Shown here piece after piece: positions 9,980 to 23,505 of a stretch of 64,000 nt of DNA; the first letter of the stretch is position 1, and each line of letters begins with the position of its first letter. Where the stretch lies: positions 22,198,001 through 22,262,000 of the forward strand of contig NC_079876.1 of the NCBI RefSeq assembly GCF_029227915.1, given 5' to 3'. This stretch comes from Hydractinia symbiolongicarpus (Eukaryota > Cnidaria > Hydrozoa > Anthoathecata > Hydractiniidae). The translations under genes were made by a program, and so were the position numbers. The notes beneath the pieces were generated by a model. It searched no databases and had not been told where the DNA came from. It saw only the letters and a list, made by a program, of their open reading frames with translations.

Positions 9980-12900
9980 AGAGGCCTCTACACGTAGTTC
10001 ACTGCGTTGTAAGATCATGGCACGATGGAAAAGGACTTGAGACATCGTAGTCCATTGAGTGTAGGAGGAATAGACCGATGTCAACATGCGAAAGTACGTG
10101 GAACCTCGTGACTTACGTGTAAGGCTTTTATTAGGTGGTAAAAGGTCATCTAACAGCCCTTAAAGGCCTCTACACGTAGTTCACTGTGTTGGGAGACCAT
10201 GGCGCGCAGGAAAACGACTTGAGACGTCGTAGTCCATTGAGAGTGGAAGAAATAGACCTATGGTAACCTGCGAAAGTACGTGGAACCACGTGATTTACGT
10301 GTAAGGCTTTTATTAGGCGGTAAAAGGTCATATAACAGCCCTTAGAGGCCTCTCTACACGTAGTTCACTGCGCTGTAAGATCATGGCACGATGGAACAGG
10401 ACTTGAAACGGCGTAGTGCATTGAGTGTAGGAGGAATATGCCAATGTTAACCTTCGGAAGTATGTGAAACTACGTGATTTACGTTTACCACCTTTGTTAG
10501 GCGTCAAAAGGCCATCTAACAGCCCTTAGAGGCCTCTACACGTAGTTCACTGTGTTGTGAGACCATGGCGCGCAGGAAAACGACTTGAGACGTCGTAGTC
10601 CATTGAGAGTGGAAGAAATAGACCTATGGTAACCTGCGAAAGTACGTGGAACCACGTTATTTACGTGTAAGGCTTTTATTAGGCGGTAAAAGGTCATATA
10701 ACAGCCCTTAGAGACCTCTACAGGTAGTTCAATGGGCCGTAAGACCATGGCGCGATGGAAAGCGTCATGAGACGTCGTAGTCCATTGAGAGTGGAAGAAA
10801 TAGAGCGATGGTAACCTGCACAGACACGTCGAACCACGTGATTTACGTGTGAAGAATTTATTAGGCGGTAAAAGGTCATATAACAGCCCTTAGAGGCCTC
10901 TACACGTAGTTCACTGTGCTGTAAGACGATGGCGCGATGGAAAGTGACTTGAGACGTCGTGGTTCATTGAGAGTGGAAGGAATAGACCCATGGTAACCTG
11001 CGCAGACACGTCAAACCACGTGTTTTAGGGGTAAGGCCAATATTAGGCGGCAAGAGGCGATATAACAGTCCTTAGAGGCCTTTACACGTAGTTCACTGCG
11101 TTGTAAGATCATGGCACGATGCAAAAGGACTTGAGACGTCGTAGTCCAGTGCGTGTAGAAGGAATAGAGCGATGTTTACCTGGGCTAACACATGGAACCA
11201 CATGTTTACGTGTAAGGCTTTTATTAGGTGGTAAAAGGTCATATAACAGCCCTTAGAGTCCTCTACACGTAGTCCACTGTGCCGTAAGACCATGGCGCGA
11301 TGGAAACTGTCTTGAGACGTCGTAGTCCATTGAGAGTGGAAGGAATAGACGGATGGTAACCTGCGGAAGTACGTGGAACCACGTGATTTACGTGTAAGGC
11401 TTTTATTAGGTGTTAAAAGGTCATATAACAGCCCTTAGAGGCCTCTACACGTAGTTCACTGCGTTGTAAGATCATGGCACGATGGAAAAGGACTTGAGAC
11501 ATCGTAGTCCATTGAGTGTAAGAGGAATAGACCGATGTCAACATGCGAAAGTATGTGGAACCTCGTGACTTACGTGTAAGGCTTTTATTAGGCGTCAAAA
11601 GGCCATATAACAGCCCCTAGAGGCCTCTACAAGTAGTTCACTGGGTTGTAAGATCATGGCACGATGGAAAAGGACTTGAGACGTCGTAGTCCATTAAATG
11701 TAGGAGAAATAGACCGATGTTAACCTGCGGAAGTACGTCAAACCTCGTTATTAACATGTAAGGCTTTTATTAGGTAGTAAAAGGTCATATAACAGCCCTT
11801 AGCGACCTCTACACGTAGTTCACTGGGCTGTAAGACCATGGCGCGATGGAAAGTGTCTTGAAACGTCGTAGTCCATTGAGAGTGGAACGAATAGACCGAT
11901 GGTAACCTGCGGAAGTACGTGGAGACACGTTATTTACGTGTAAAGAATTTATTAGGCGGTAAAAGGTCATATAACAGCCCTTAGAGGCCTCTACACGTAG
12001 TTCACTGCGTTGTAAGATCATGGCACGATGGAACAGGACTTGAGACGTCGTAGTGCATTGAGTGTAGGAGGAATAGACCGATGTTAACCTGCGGAAGTAC
12101 GTGGAACCACGTGATATACGTGTAAGGCATTTATTATGTGGTAGAAGGTCATATAACAGCCCTTAGAGGCCTCTACAAGTAGTAGACTGTGCTGTAAGAC
12201 CATGGCGCGATGGAAAGCGACTTGAGACGTCGTGGTCAATTGAGAGTGGAAGGAATAGACCCATGTTAACCTGCGCAGACACGTCGAACCTCGTGATTAA
12301 CGTGTAAGGCTTTTATTTGGTGGTAAAAAGTCTTATAACAGCGCATAGAGGCCCCCACACGTAGTTCACTGTGTTGTAAGACCATGGCGCGTTGGAAAAC
12401 GAGTTGAAACGTCGTAGACCAGTGCGTGTAGAAGGAATAGACCGAGGTTTACCTGGGCTAGCACATGGAACCACATGTTTTTCGTGTAAGTCTTTTATTA
12501 GGTGGTAACAGGTCATATAACAGCTCTTAGAGGCCTCTACACGTAGTTCACTGTGCTGTAAGACCATGGCGCAATGGAAAGCGACTTGAGACGTCGTGGT
12601 CCTTTGAGAGAGGAAGGAATAGACCGATGGTAACCTGCGCAGACACGTTAAACCACGTGTTTTAGGTGTAAAGCCTATATTTGGCAACCAGAGGCCAGGT
12701 AACTGTCCTTTACACGGAGTTTACTGCGTTGTAAGATCATGGCACAATGGAAAAGGACTTGAGACGCCGTAGTCCAGTGAGTGTAGAAGGAATAGCCCGA
12801 TGTTAACCTGGGCTAACACATGGAACCAAATGCTTTAGGTGTAAGACTTTTATTAGGAAGTAAAAGGTCTTATAACAGCGCTTAGAGGCCCCCACACGTA

Positions 12901-13027
12901 GTTCACTGTGTTGTAAGACCATGGCGCGTTGGAAAATGAGTTGAAACGTCGTAAACCAGTGCGTGTAGAAGGAATAGACCGATGTTTACCTGGGCTAGCA
13001 CATGGAACCACATGTTTTTCGTGTAAG

Positions 13028-16000
13028 TCTTTTATTAGGTGGTAAAAGGTCATATAACAGCTCTTAGAGGCCTCTACACGTAGTTCACTGTGCCGTAAGA
13101 CCATGGCGCGATGGAAACTGTCTTGAGACTTCGTAGTCCATTGAGAGTGGAAGGAATAGACGGATCGTAACCTGCGGAAGTACGTGGAACCACGTGATTT
13201 ACGTGTAAGGCTTTTATTAGGTATTAAAAGGTCATATAACAGCCCTTAGAGGCCTCTACACGTAGTTCACTGCGTTGTAAGATCATGGCACGATGGAAAA
13301 GGACTTGAGACATCGTAGTCCATTGAGTGTAGGAGGAATAAACCGATGTCAACATGCGAAAGTACGTGGAACCTCGTGACTTACGTGTAAGGCTTTTATT
13401 AGGTGGTAAAAGGTCATCTAACAGCCATTAAAGGCCTCTACACGTAGTTCACTGTGTTGTGAGACCATGGCGCCCAGGAAAACGACTTGAGACGTCGTAG
13501 TCCATTGAGAGTGGAAGAAATAGACCTATGGTAACCTGCGAAAGTACGTGGAACCACGTGATTTACGTGTAAGGCTTTTATTAGGCGGTAAAAGGTCATA
13601 TAACAGCCCTCAGAGGCCTCTCTACACGTAGTTCACTGCGCTGTAAGATCATGGCACGATGGAACAGGACTTGAAACGGCGTAGTGCATTGAGTGTAGGA
13701 GGAATATGCCAATGTTAACCTTCGGAAGTATGTGAAACTACGTGATTTACGTTTACCACCTTTGTTAGGCGTCAAAAGGCCATCTAACAGCCCTTAGAGG
13801 CCTCTACACGTAGTTCACTGTGTTGTGAGACCATGGCGCGCAGGAAAACGACTTGAGACGTCGTAGTCCATTGAGAGTGGAAAAAATAGACCTATGGTAA
13901 CCTGCGAAAGTACGTGGAACCACGTTATTTACGTGTAAGGCTTTTATTAGGCGGTAAAAGGTCATATAACAGCCCTTAGAGACCTCTACAGGTAGTTCAA
14001 TGGGCCGTAAGACCATGGCGCGATGGAAAGCGTCATGAGACGTCGTAGTCCATTGAGAGTGGAAGAAATAGAGCGATGGTAACCTGCGCAGACACGTCGA
14101 ACCACGTGATTTACGTGTGAAGAATTTATTAGGCGGTAAAAGGTCATATAACAGCCCTTAGAGGCCTCTACACGTAGTTCACTGTGCTGTAAGACGATGA
14201 CGCGATGGAAAGCGACTTGAGACGTCGTGGTTCATTGAGAGTGGAAGGAATAGACCCATGGTAACCTGCGCAGACACGTCAAACCACGTGTTTTAGGGGT
14301 AAGGCCAATATTAGGCGGCAAGAGGCGATATAACAGTCCTTAGAGGCCTTTACACGTAGTTCACTGCGTTGTAAAATCATGGCACGATGCAAAAGGACTT
14401 GAGACGTCGTAGTCCAGTGCGTGTAGAAGGAATAGACCGATGTTTACCTGGGCTAACACATGGAACGACATGTTTACGTGTAAGGCTTTTATTAGGTGGT
14501 AAAAGGTCATATAACAGCCCTTAGAGTCCTCTACACGTAGTCCACTGTGCCGTAAGACCATGGCGCGATGGAAACTGTCTTGAGACGTCGTAGTCCATTG
14601 AGAGTGGAAGGAATAGACGGATGGTAACCTGCGGAAGTACGTGGAACCACGTGATTTACGTGTAAGGCTTTTATTAGGTGTTAAAAGGTCATATAACAGC
14701 CCTTAGAGGCCTCTACACGTAGTTCACTGCGTTGTAAGATCATGGCACGATGGAAAAGGACTTGAGACATCGTAGTCCATTGAGTGTAAGAGGAATAGAC
14801 CGATGTCAACATGCGAAAGTATGTGGAACCTCGTGACTTACGTGTAAGGCTTTTATTAGGCGGTAAAAGGTCATCTAACAGCCCTTAGAGGCCTCTACAC
14901 GTAGTTCACTGTGTTGTGAGACCATGGCACGCAGGAAAACGACTTGAGACGTCGTAGTCCATTGAGAGTGGAAGAAATAGACCTATGGTAACCTGCGGAA
15001 GTGCGTGGAACCACGTGATTTACGTGTAAGGCTTTTATTAGGCGGTAAAAGGTCATATAACAGCCCTTAGAGGCCTCTCTACACGTAGTTCACTGGGCTG
15101 TAAGACCATGGCGCGATGGAAAGTGTCTTGAAACGTCGTAGTCCATTGAGAGTGGAACGAATAGACCGATGGTAACCTGCGGAAGTACGTGGAGACACGT
15201 GATTTACGTGTAAAGAATTTATTAGGCGGTAAAAGGTCATATAACAGCCCTTAGAGGCCTCTACACGTAGTTCACTGCGTTGTAAGATCATGGCACGATG
15301 GAACAGGACTTGAGACGTCGTAGTGCATTGAGTGTAGGAGGAATAGACCGATGTTAACCTGCGGAAGTACGTGGAACCACGTGATATACGTGTAAGGCAT
15401 TTATTATGTGGTAGAAGGTCATATAACAGCCCTTAGAGGCCTCTACAAGTAGTAGACTGTGCTGTAAGACCATGGCGGGATGGAAAGCGACTTGAGACGT
15501 CGTGGTCAATTGAGAGTGGAAGGAATAGACCCATGTTAACCTGCGCAGACACGTCGAACCTCGTGATTAACGTGTAAGGCTTTTATTTGGTGGTAAAAGG
15601 TCTTATAACAGCGCATAGAGGCCCCCACACGTAGTTCACTGTGTTGTAAGACCATGGCGCGTTGGAAAACGAGTTGAAACGTCGTAGACAAGTGCGTGTA
15701 GAAGGAATAGACCGATGTTTACCTGGGCTAGCACATGGAACCACATGTTTTTCGTGTAAGTCTTTTATTAGGTGGTAAAAGGTCATATAACAGCTCTTAG
15801 AGGCCTCTACACGTAGTTCACTGTGCTGTAAGACCATGGCGCAATGGAAAGCGACTTGAGACGTCGTGGTCCTTTGAGAGAGGAAGGAATAGACCGATGG
15901 TAACCTGCGCAGACACGTTAAACCACGTGTTTTAGGTGTGAAGCCTATATTTGGCAACCAGAGGCCATGTAACTGTCCTTAGAGGCCTTTACACGGAGTT

Positions 16001-16306
16001 CACTGCGTTGTAAGATCATGGCACAATGGAAAAGGACTTGAGACGCCGTAGTCCAGTGAGTGTAGAAGGAATAGCCCGATGTTAACCTGGGCTAACACAT
16101 GGAACCAAATGCTTTAGGTGTAAGACTTTTATTAGGAAGTAAAAGGTCTTATAACAGCGCTTAGAGGCCCCCACACGTAGTTCACTGTGTTGTAAGACCA
16201 TGGCGCGTTGGAAAATGAGTTGAAACGTCGTAAACCAGTGCGTGTAGAAGGAATAGACCGATGTTTACCTGGGCTAGCACATGGAACCACATGTTTTTCG
16301 TGTAAG
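13028..16306 (-). repeat. 18-mer HOR, copy 2 (about 3.28 kb)
   Basis: Direct tandem copy of 9760-13027 at high identity, for example in the monomers at 13804-14016 and 14361-14561. It contains one segment (about 14860-15085) that does not match copy 1 and appears to come from another part of the array. After 16306 a third copy starts but leaves the register at about 16475, within ATTTACGT. Confidence 0.88.
14860..15085 (-). repeat. Replaced segment inside 18-mer copy 2
   Basis: Copy 1 at 11590-11815 has the monomers with AGGCGTCAAAAGG and AGGTAGTAAAAGG. Copy 2 instead has monomers with GGTCATCTAACAGCCC and the 184 bp variant ending in CCTCTCTACACG. The replacement carries the rare AAGTGCGTGG variant also seen near 6265, so its source resembles 6120-6345. 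The replacement changes length by only 2 bp, as expected for gene conversion or a double exchange in register. Confidence 0.7.
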
Positions 16307-16470
16307 TCTTTTATTAGGTGGTAAAAGGTCATATAACAGCTCTTAGAGGCCTCTACACGTAGTTCACTGTGCCGTAAGACCATGGCGCGATGGAAACTGT
16401 CTTGAGACTTCGTAGTCCATTGAGAGTAGAAGGAATAGACGGATCGTAACCTGCGGAAGTACGTGGAACC
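15090..16470 (-). repeat. 9-mer step, copy 1
   Basis: Matches 16728-18100 with offset 1638 bp (9 monomers) at 15079/16717 and 15583/17221, then 1629 bp at 16369/17998 after a 9 bp deletion in the second copy. About 7.6 monomers are duplicated; the stretch between the copies (about 16475-16715) is a different 1.3-monomer segment similar to 11590-11815. Confidence 0.85.
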
Positions 16471-19400
16471 ACGTGATTTACGTTTACCACCTTTGTTAGG
16501 CGTCAAAAGGCCATATAACAGCCCTTAGAGGCCTCTACAAGTAGTTCACTAGGTTGTAAGATCATGGCACGATGGAAAAGGACTTGAGACGTCGTAGTCC
16601 ATTGAATGTAGGAGGAATAGACCGATGTTAACCTGTGGAAGTACGTCAAACCTCGTGATTAACATGTAAGGCTTTTATTAGGTAGTAAAAGGTCATATAA
16701 CAGCCCTTAGAGACCTCTACACGTAGTTCACTGGACTGTAAGACCATGGCGCGATGGAAAGTGTCTTGAAACGTCGTAGTCCATTGAGAGTGGAACGAAT
16801 AGACCGATGGTAACCTGCGGAAGTACGTGGAGACACGTGATTTACGTGTAAAGAATTTATTAGGCGGTAAAAGGTCATATAACAGCCCTTAGAGGCCTCT
16901 ACACGTAGTTCACTGCGTTGTAAGATCATGGCACGATGGAACAGGACTTGAGACGTCGTAGTGCATTGAGTGAAGGAGGAATAGACCGATGTTAACCTGC
17001 GGAAGTACGTGGAACCACGTGATATACGTGTAAGGCATTTATTATGTGGTAGAAGGTCATATAACAGCCCTTAGAGGCCTCTACAAGTAGTAGACTGTGC
17101 TGTAAGACCATGGCGCGATGGAAAGCGACTTGAGACGTCGTGGTCAATTGAGAGTGGAAGGAATAGACCCATGTTAACCTGCGCAGACACGTCGAACCTC
17201 GTGATTAACGTGTAGGGCTTTTATTTGGTGGTAAAAGGTCTTATAACAGCGCATAGAGGCCCCCACACGTAGTTCACTGTGTTGTAAGACCATGGCGCGT
17301 TGGAAAACGAGTTGAAACGTCGTAGACAAGTGCGTGTAGAAGGAATAGACCGATGTTTACCTGGGCTAGCACATGGAACCACATGTTTTTCGTGTAAGTC
17401 TTTTATTAGGTGGTAAAAGGTCATATAACAGCTCTTAGAGGCCTCTACACGTAGTTCACTGTGCTGTAAGACCATGGCGCAATGGAAAGCGACTTGAGAC
17501 GTCGTGGTCCTTTGAGAGAGGAAGGAATAGACCGATGGTAACCTGCGCAGACACGTTAAACCACGTGTTTTAGGTGTAAAGCCTATATTTGGCAACCAGA
17601 GGCCATGTAACTGTCCTTAGAGGCCTTTACACGGAGTTCACTGCGTTGTAAGATCATGGCACAATGAAAAAGGACTTGAGACGCCGTAGTCCAGTGAGTG
17701 TAGAAGGAATAGCCCCTGGGCTAACACATGGAACCAAATGCTTTAGGTGTAAGACTTTTATTAGGAAGTAAAAGGTCTTATAACAGCGCTTAGAGGCCCC
17801 CACACGTAGTTCACTGTGTTGTAAGACCATGGCGCGTTGGAAAATGAGTTGAAACGTCGTAAACCAGTGCGTGTAGAAGGAATAGACCGATGTTTACCTG
17901 GGCTAGCACATGGAACCACATGTTTTTCGTGTAAGTCTTTTATTAGGTGGTAAAAGGTCATATAACAGCTCTTAGAGGCCTCTACACGTAATTCACTGTG
18001 CCGTAAGACCATGGCGCGATGGAAACTGTCTTGAGACTTCGTAGTCCATTGAGAGTGGAAGGAATAGACGGATCGTAACCTGCGGAAGTACGTGGAACCA
18101 CGTGATTTACGTGTAAGGCTTTTATTAGGTGTTAAAAGGTCATATAACAGCCCTTAGAGGCCTCTACACGTAGTTCACTGCGTTGTAAGATCATGGCACG
18201 ATGGAAAAGGACTTGAGACATCGTAGTCCATTGAGTGTAGGAGGAATAGACCGATGTCAACATGCGAAAGTACGTGGAACCTCGTGACTTACGTGTAAGG
18301 CTTTTATTAGGTGGTAAAAGGTCATCTAACAGCCCTTAGAGGCCTCTACACGTAGTTCACTGTGTTGTGAGACCATGGCGCGCAGGAAAACGACTTGAGA
18401 CGTCGTATTCCATTGAGAGTGGAAGAAATAGACCTATGGTAACCTGCGAAAGTACGTGGAACCACGTGATTTACGTGTAATGCTTTTATTAGGCGGTAAA
18501 AGGTCATATAACAGCCCTTAGAGGCCTCTCTACACGTAGTTCACTGCGCTGTAAGATCATGGCACGATGGAACAGGACTTGAAACGGCGTAGTGCATTGA
18601 GTGTAGGAGGAATATGCCAATGTTAACCTGCGGAAGTATGTGAAACTACGTGATTTACGTTTACCACCTTTGTTAGGCGTCAAAAGGCCATATAACAGCC
18701 CTTAGAGGCCTCTACAAGTAGTTCACTGGGTTGTAAGATCATGGCACGATGGAAAAGGACTTGAGACGTCGTAGTCCATTGAATGTAGGAGGAATAGACC
18801 GATGTTAACCTGCGGAAGTACGTCAAACCTCGTGATTAACATGTAAGTCTTTTATTAGGTAGTAAAAGGTCATATAACAGCCCTTAGAGACCTCTACACG
18901 TAGTTCACTGGGCTGTAAGACCATGGCGCGATGGAAAGTGTCTTGAAACGTCGTAGTCCATTGAGAGTGGAACGAATAGACCGATGGTAACCTGCGGAAG
19001 TACGTGGAGACACGTGATTTGCGTGTAAAGAATTTATTAGGCGGTAAAAGGTCATATAACAGCCCTTAGAGGCCTCTACACGTAGTTCACTGCGTTGTAA
19101 GATCATGGCACGATGGAACAGGACTTGAGACGTCGTAGTGCATTGAGTGTAGGAGGAATAGACCGATGTTAACCTGCGGAAGTACGTGGAACCACGTGAT
19201 ATACGTGTAAGGCATTTATTATGTGGTAGAAGGTCATATAACAGCCCTTAGAGGCCTCTACAAGTAGTAGACTGTGCTGTAAGACCATGGCGCGATGGAA
19301 AGCGACTTGAGACGTCGTGGTCCATTGAGAGTGGAAGGAATAGACCCATGTTAACCTGCGCAGCCACGTCGAACCTCGTGATTAACGTGTAAGGCTTTTA

Positions 19401-21372
19401 ATTGGTGGTAAAAGGTCTTATAACAGCGCTTAGAGGCCGCCACACGTAGTTCACTGTGTTATAAGACCATGGCGCGTTGGAAAACGAGTTGAAACGTCGT
19501 AGACCAGTGCGTGTAGAAGGAATAGACCGATGTTTACCTGGGCTAGCACATGGAACCACATGTTTTTCGTGTAAGTCTTTTATTAGGTGGTAAAAGATCA
19601 TATAACAGCTCTTAGAGGCCTCTACACGTAGTTCACTGTGCTGTAAGACCATGGCGCGATGGAAAGCGACTTGAGACGTCGTGGTCCTTTGAGAGAGGAA
19701 GGAATAGACCGATGTTAACCTGCGGAAGTATGTGGAACCACGTGATTTACGTTTACCACCTTTGTTAGGCGTCAAAAGGCCATATAACAGCCCTTAGAGG
19801 CCTCTACAAGTAGTTCACTGGGTTGTAAGATCATGGCACGATGGAAAAGGACTTGAGACGTCGTAGTCCATTGAATGTAGGAGGAATAGACCGATGTTAA
19901 CCTGCGAAAGTACGTGGAACCTCGTGACTTACGTCTAAGGCTTTTATTAGGCGGTAAAAGGTCATCTAACAGCCCTTAGAGGCCTCTACACGTAGTTCAC
20001 TCTGTTGTGAGACCATGGCGCGCAAGAAAACGACTTGAGACGTCGTAGTCAATTGAGAGTGGAAGAAATAGACCTATGGTAACCTGCGAAAGTACGTGGA
20101 ACCTCGTGACTTACGTGTAAGGCTTTTATTAGGCGGTAAAAGGTCATCTAACAGCCCTTAGAGGCCTCTACACGTAGTTCACTGTGTTGTGAGACCATGG
20201 CGCGCAGGAAAACGACTTGAGACGTCGTAGTCCATTGAGAGTGGAAGAAATAGACCTATGGTAACCTGCGAAAGTACGTGGAACCACGTGATTTACGTGT
20301 AAGGCTTTTATTAGGCGGTAAAAGGTCATATAACAGCCCTTAGAGACCTCTACACGTAGTTCAATGGGCCGTAAGACCATGGCGCGATGGAAAGCGTCAT
20401 GAGACGTCGTAGTCCATTGAGAGTGGAAGAAATAGAGCGATGGTAACCTGCGCAGACACGTTGAACCACGTGATTTACGTGTGAAGAATTTATTAGGCGG
20501 TAAAAGGTCATATAACAGCCCTTAGAGGCCTCTACACGTAGTTCACTGTGCTGTGAGACGATGGCGCGATGGAAAGCGACTTGAGACGTCGTGGTTCATT
20601 GAGAGTGGAAGGAATAGACCCATGGTAACCTGCGCAGACACGTCAAACCACGTGTTTTAGGGGTAAGGCCAATATTAGGCGGCAAGAGGCGATATAACAG
20701 TCCTTAGAGGCCTTTACACGTAGTTCACTGCGTTGTAAGATCATGGCACGATGCAAAAGGACTTGAGACGTCGTAGTCCAGTGCGTGTAGAAGGAATAGA
20801 CCGATGTTTACCTGGGCTAACACATGGAACCACATGTTTACGTGTAAGGCTTTTATTAGGTGGTAAAAGGTCATATAACAGCCCTTAGAGGCCTCTACAC
20901 GTAGTCCACTGTGCCGTAAGACCATGGCGCAATGGAAACTGTCTTGAGACGTCGTAGTCCATTGAGAGTGGAAGGAATAGACGGATGGTAACCTGCGGAA
21001 GTACGTGGAACCACGTGATTTACGTGTAAGGCTTTTATTAGGTGTTAAAAGGTCATATAACAGCCCTTAGAGGCCTCTACACGTAGTTCACTGCGTTGTA
21101 AGATCATGGCGCGCAGGAAAACGACTTGAGACGTCGTAGTCCATTGAGAGTGGAAAAAATAGACCTATGGTAACCTGCGAAAGTGCGTGGAACCACGTGA
21201 TTTACGTGTAAGGCTTTTATTAGGCGGTAAAAGGTCATATAACAGCCCTTAGAGGCCTCTCTACACGTAGTTCACTGCGCTGTAAGATCATGGCAGGATG
21301 GAACAGGACTTGAGACGGCGTAGTGCATTGAGTGTAGGAGGAATAGACCAATGTTAACCTGCGGAAGTATGT
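16465..21372 (-). repeat. 27-mer HOR unit 1 (4908 bp)
   Basis: Defined by its copy starting at about 21373: offset 4908 bp at 16717/21625 and 17221/22129. It overlaps the 9-mer copy 2 at its left end, so the 27-mer duplication came after the 9-mer step. It includes the monomer series at 18120-21370 that is itself related to 4661-6115 (offset 14917 at 5251/20168 and 5808/20725). Confidence 0.85.
16728..18100 (-). repeat. 9-mer step, copy 2
   Basis: Near-identical to 15090-16470. It lacks GATGTTAAC (9 bp) at about 17715, giving AGCCCCTGGGC where copy 1 has AGCCCGATGTTAACCTGGGC. The same deletion is carried by the 27-mer copy near 22621, so the deletion predates that later duplication and gives a relative order of events. 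Confidence 0.85.
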
Positions 21373-22617
21373 GGAACCACGTGATTTACGTTTACCACCT
21401 TTCTTAGGCGTCAAAAGGCCATATAACAGCCCTTAGAGGCCTCTACAAGTAGTTCACTGGGTTGTAAGATCATGGCACGATGGAAAAGGACTTGAGACGT
21501 CGTAGTCCATTGAATGTAGGAGGAATAGACCGATGTTAACCTGCGGAAGTACGTCAAACCTCGTGATTAACATGTAAGGCTTTTATTAGGTAGTAAAAGG
21601 TCATATAACAGCCCTTAGAGACCTCTACACGTAGTTCACTGGGCTGTAAGACCATGGCGCGATGGAAAGTGTCTTGAAACGTCGTAGTCCATTGAGAGTG
21701 GAACGAATAGACCGATGGTAACCTGCGGAAGTACGTGGAGACACGTGATTTACGTGTAAAGAATTTATTAGGCGGTAAAAGGTCATATAACAGCCCTTAG
21801 AGGCCTCTACACGTAGTTCACTGCGTTGTAAGATCATGGCACGATGGAACAGGACTTGAGACGTTGTAGTGCATTGAGTGTAGGAGGAATAGACCGATGT
21901 TAACCTGCGGAAGTACGTGGAACCACGTGATATACGTGTAAGGCATTTATTATGTGGTAAAAGGTCATATAACAGCCCTTAGAGGCCTCTACAAGTAGTA
22001 GACTGTGCTGTAAGACCATGGCGCGATGGAAAGCGACTTGAGACGTCGTGGTCCATTGAGAGTGGAAGGAATAGACCCATGTTAACCTGCGCAGACACGT
22101 CGAACCTCGTGATTACCGTGTAAGGCTTTTATTTGGTGGTAAAAGCTCTTATAACAGCGCTTAGAGGCCCCCACACGTAGTTCACTGTGTTGTAAGACCA
22201 TGGCGCGTTGGAAAACGAGTTGAAACGTCGTAGACCAGTGCGTGTAGAAGGAATAGACCGATGTTTACCTGGGCTAGCACATGGAACCACATGTTTTTCG
22301 TGTAAGTCTTTTATTAGGTGGTAAAAGGTCATATAACAGCTCTTAGAGGCCTCTACACGTAGTTCACTGTGCTGTAAGACCATGGCGCAATGGAAAGCGA
22401 CTTGAGACGTCGTGGTCCTTTGAGAGAGGAAGGAATAGACCGATGGTAACCTGCGCAGACACGTTAAACCACGTGTTTTAGGTGTAAGGCCTATATTTGG
22501 CAACCAGAGGCCATGTAACTGTCCTTAGAGGCCTTTACACGGAGTTCACTGCGTTGTAAGATCATGGCACAATGGAAAAGGACTTGAGACGCCGTAGTCC
22601 AGTGAGTGTAGAAGGAA

Positions 22618-22645
22618 TAGCTCCTGGGCTAACACATGGAACCAC
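22618..22645 (-). other. One-monomer deletion joint
   Basis: The sequence passes from the equivalent of about 17715-17735 straight to the equivalent of about 17915, inside the shared ACACATGGAACCA stretch. The result is a hybrid monomer, with unit length kept at 182 bp. Confidence 0.75.
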
Positions 22646-23462
22646 ATGTTTTTCGTGTAAGTCTTTTATTAGGTGGTAAAAGGTCATATAACAGCTCTTA
22701 GAGGCCTCTACACGTAATTCACTGTGCCGTAAGACCATGGCGCGATGGAAACTGTCTTGAGACTTCGTAGTCCATTGAGAGTGGAAGGAATAGACGGATC
22801 GTAACCTGCGGAAGTACGTGGAACCACGTGATTTACGTGTAAGGCTTTTATTAGGTGTTAAAAGGTCATATAACAGCCCTTAGAGGCCTCTACACGTAGT
22901 TCACTGCGTTGTAAGATCATGGCACGATGGAAAAGGACTTGAGACATCGTAGTCCATTGAGTGTAGGAGGAATAGACCGATGTCAACATGCGAAAGTACG
23001 TGGAACCTCGTGACTTACGTGTAAGGCTTTTATTAGGTGGTAAAAGGTCATCTAACAGCCCTTAGAGGCCTCTACACGTAGTTCACTGTGTTGTGAGACC
23101 ATGGCGCGCAGGAAAACGACTTGAGACGTCGTATTCCATTGAGAGTGGAAGAAATAGACCTATGGTAACCTGCGAAAGTACGTGGAACCACGTGATTTAC
23201 GTGTAATGCTTTTATTAGGCGGTAAAAGGTCATATAACAGCCCTTAGAGGCCTCTCTACACGTAGTTCACTGCGCTGTAAGATCATGGCACGATGGAACA
23301 GGACTTGAAACGGCGTAGTGCATTGAGTGTAGGAGGAATATGCCAATGTTAACCTGCGGAAGTATGTGAAACTACGTGATTTACGTTTACCACCTTTGTT
23401 AGGCGTCAAAAGGCCATATAACAGCCCTTAGAGGCCTCTACAAGTAGTTCACTGGGTTGTAA

Positions 23463-23505
23463 GATCATGGCACGATGGAAAAGGACTTGAGACGTCGTAG
23501 TGCAT
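23463..23505 (-). other. Two-monomer deletion joint
   Basis: The left part (GGAAAAGGACTTGAGACGTC) matches about 18747 and the right part (GTGCATTGAGTGTAGG) matches about 19137. The two parents share GACTTGAGACGTCGTAGT, so the exchange occurred in or next to that common stretch and removed exactly 364 bp. Confidence 0.78.

Larger units (their letters stand above)
9760..13027 (-). repeat. 18-mer HOR, copy 1 (about 3268 bp)
   Basis: Repeated directly after itself. Offsets are 3268 bp at 9822/13090, 10536/13804 and 11093/14361, then 3270 bp at 11809/15079 and 12313/15583, then 3279 bp at about 13090/16369. The 2 bp step comes from a replaced segment in copy 2 and the 9 bp step from a deletion in this copy (AACTGTCCTTTACACGG near 12703). 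182 bp times 18 is 3276. Confidence 0.9.
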
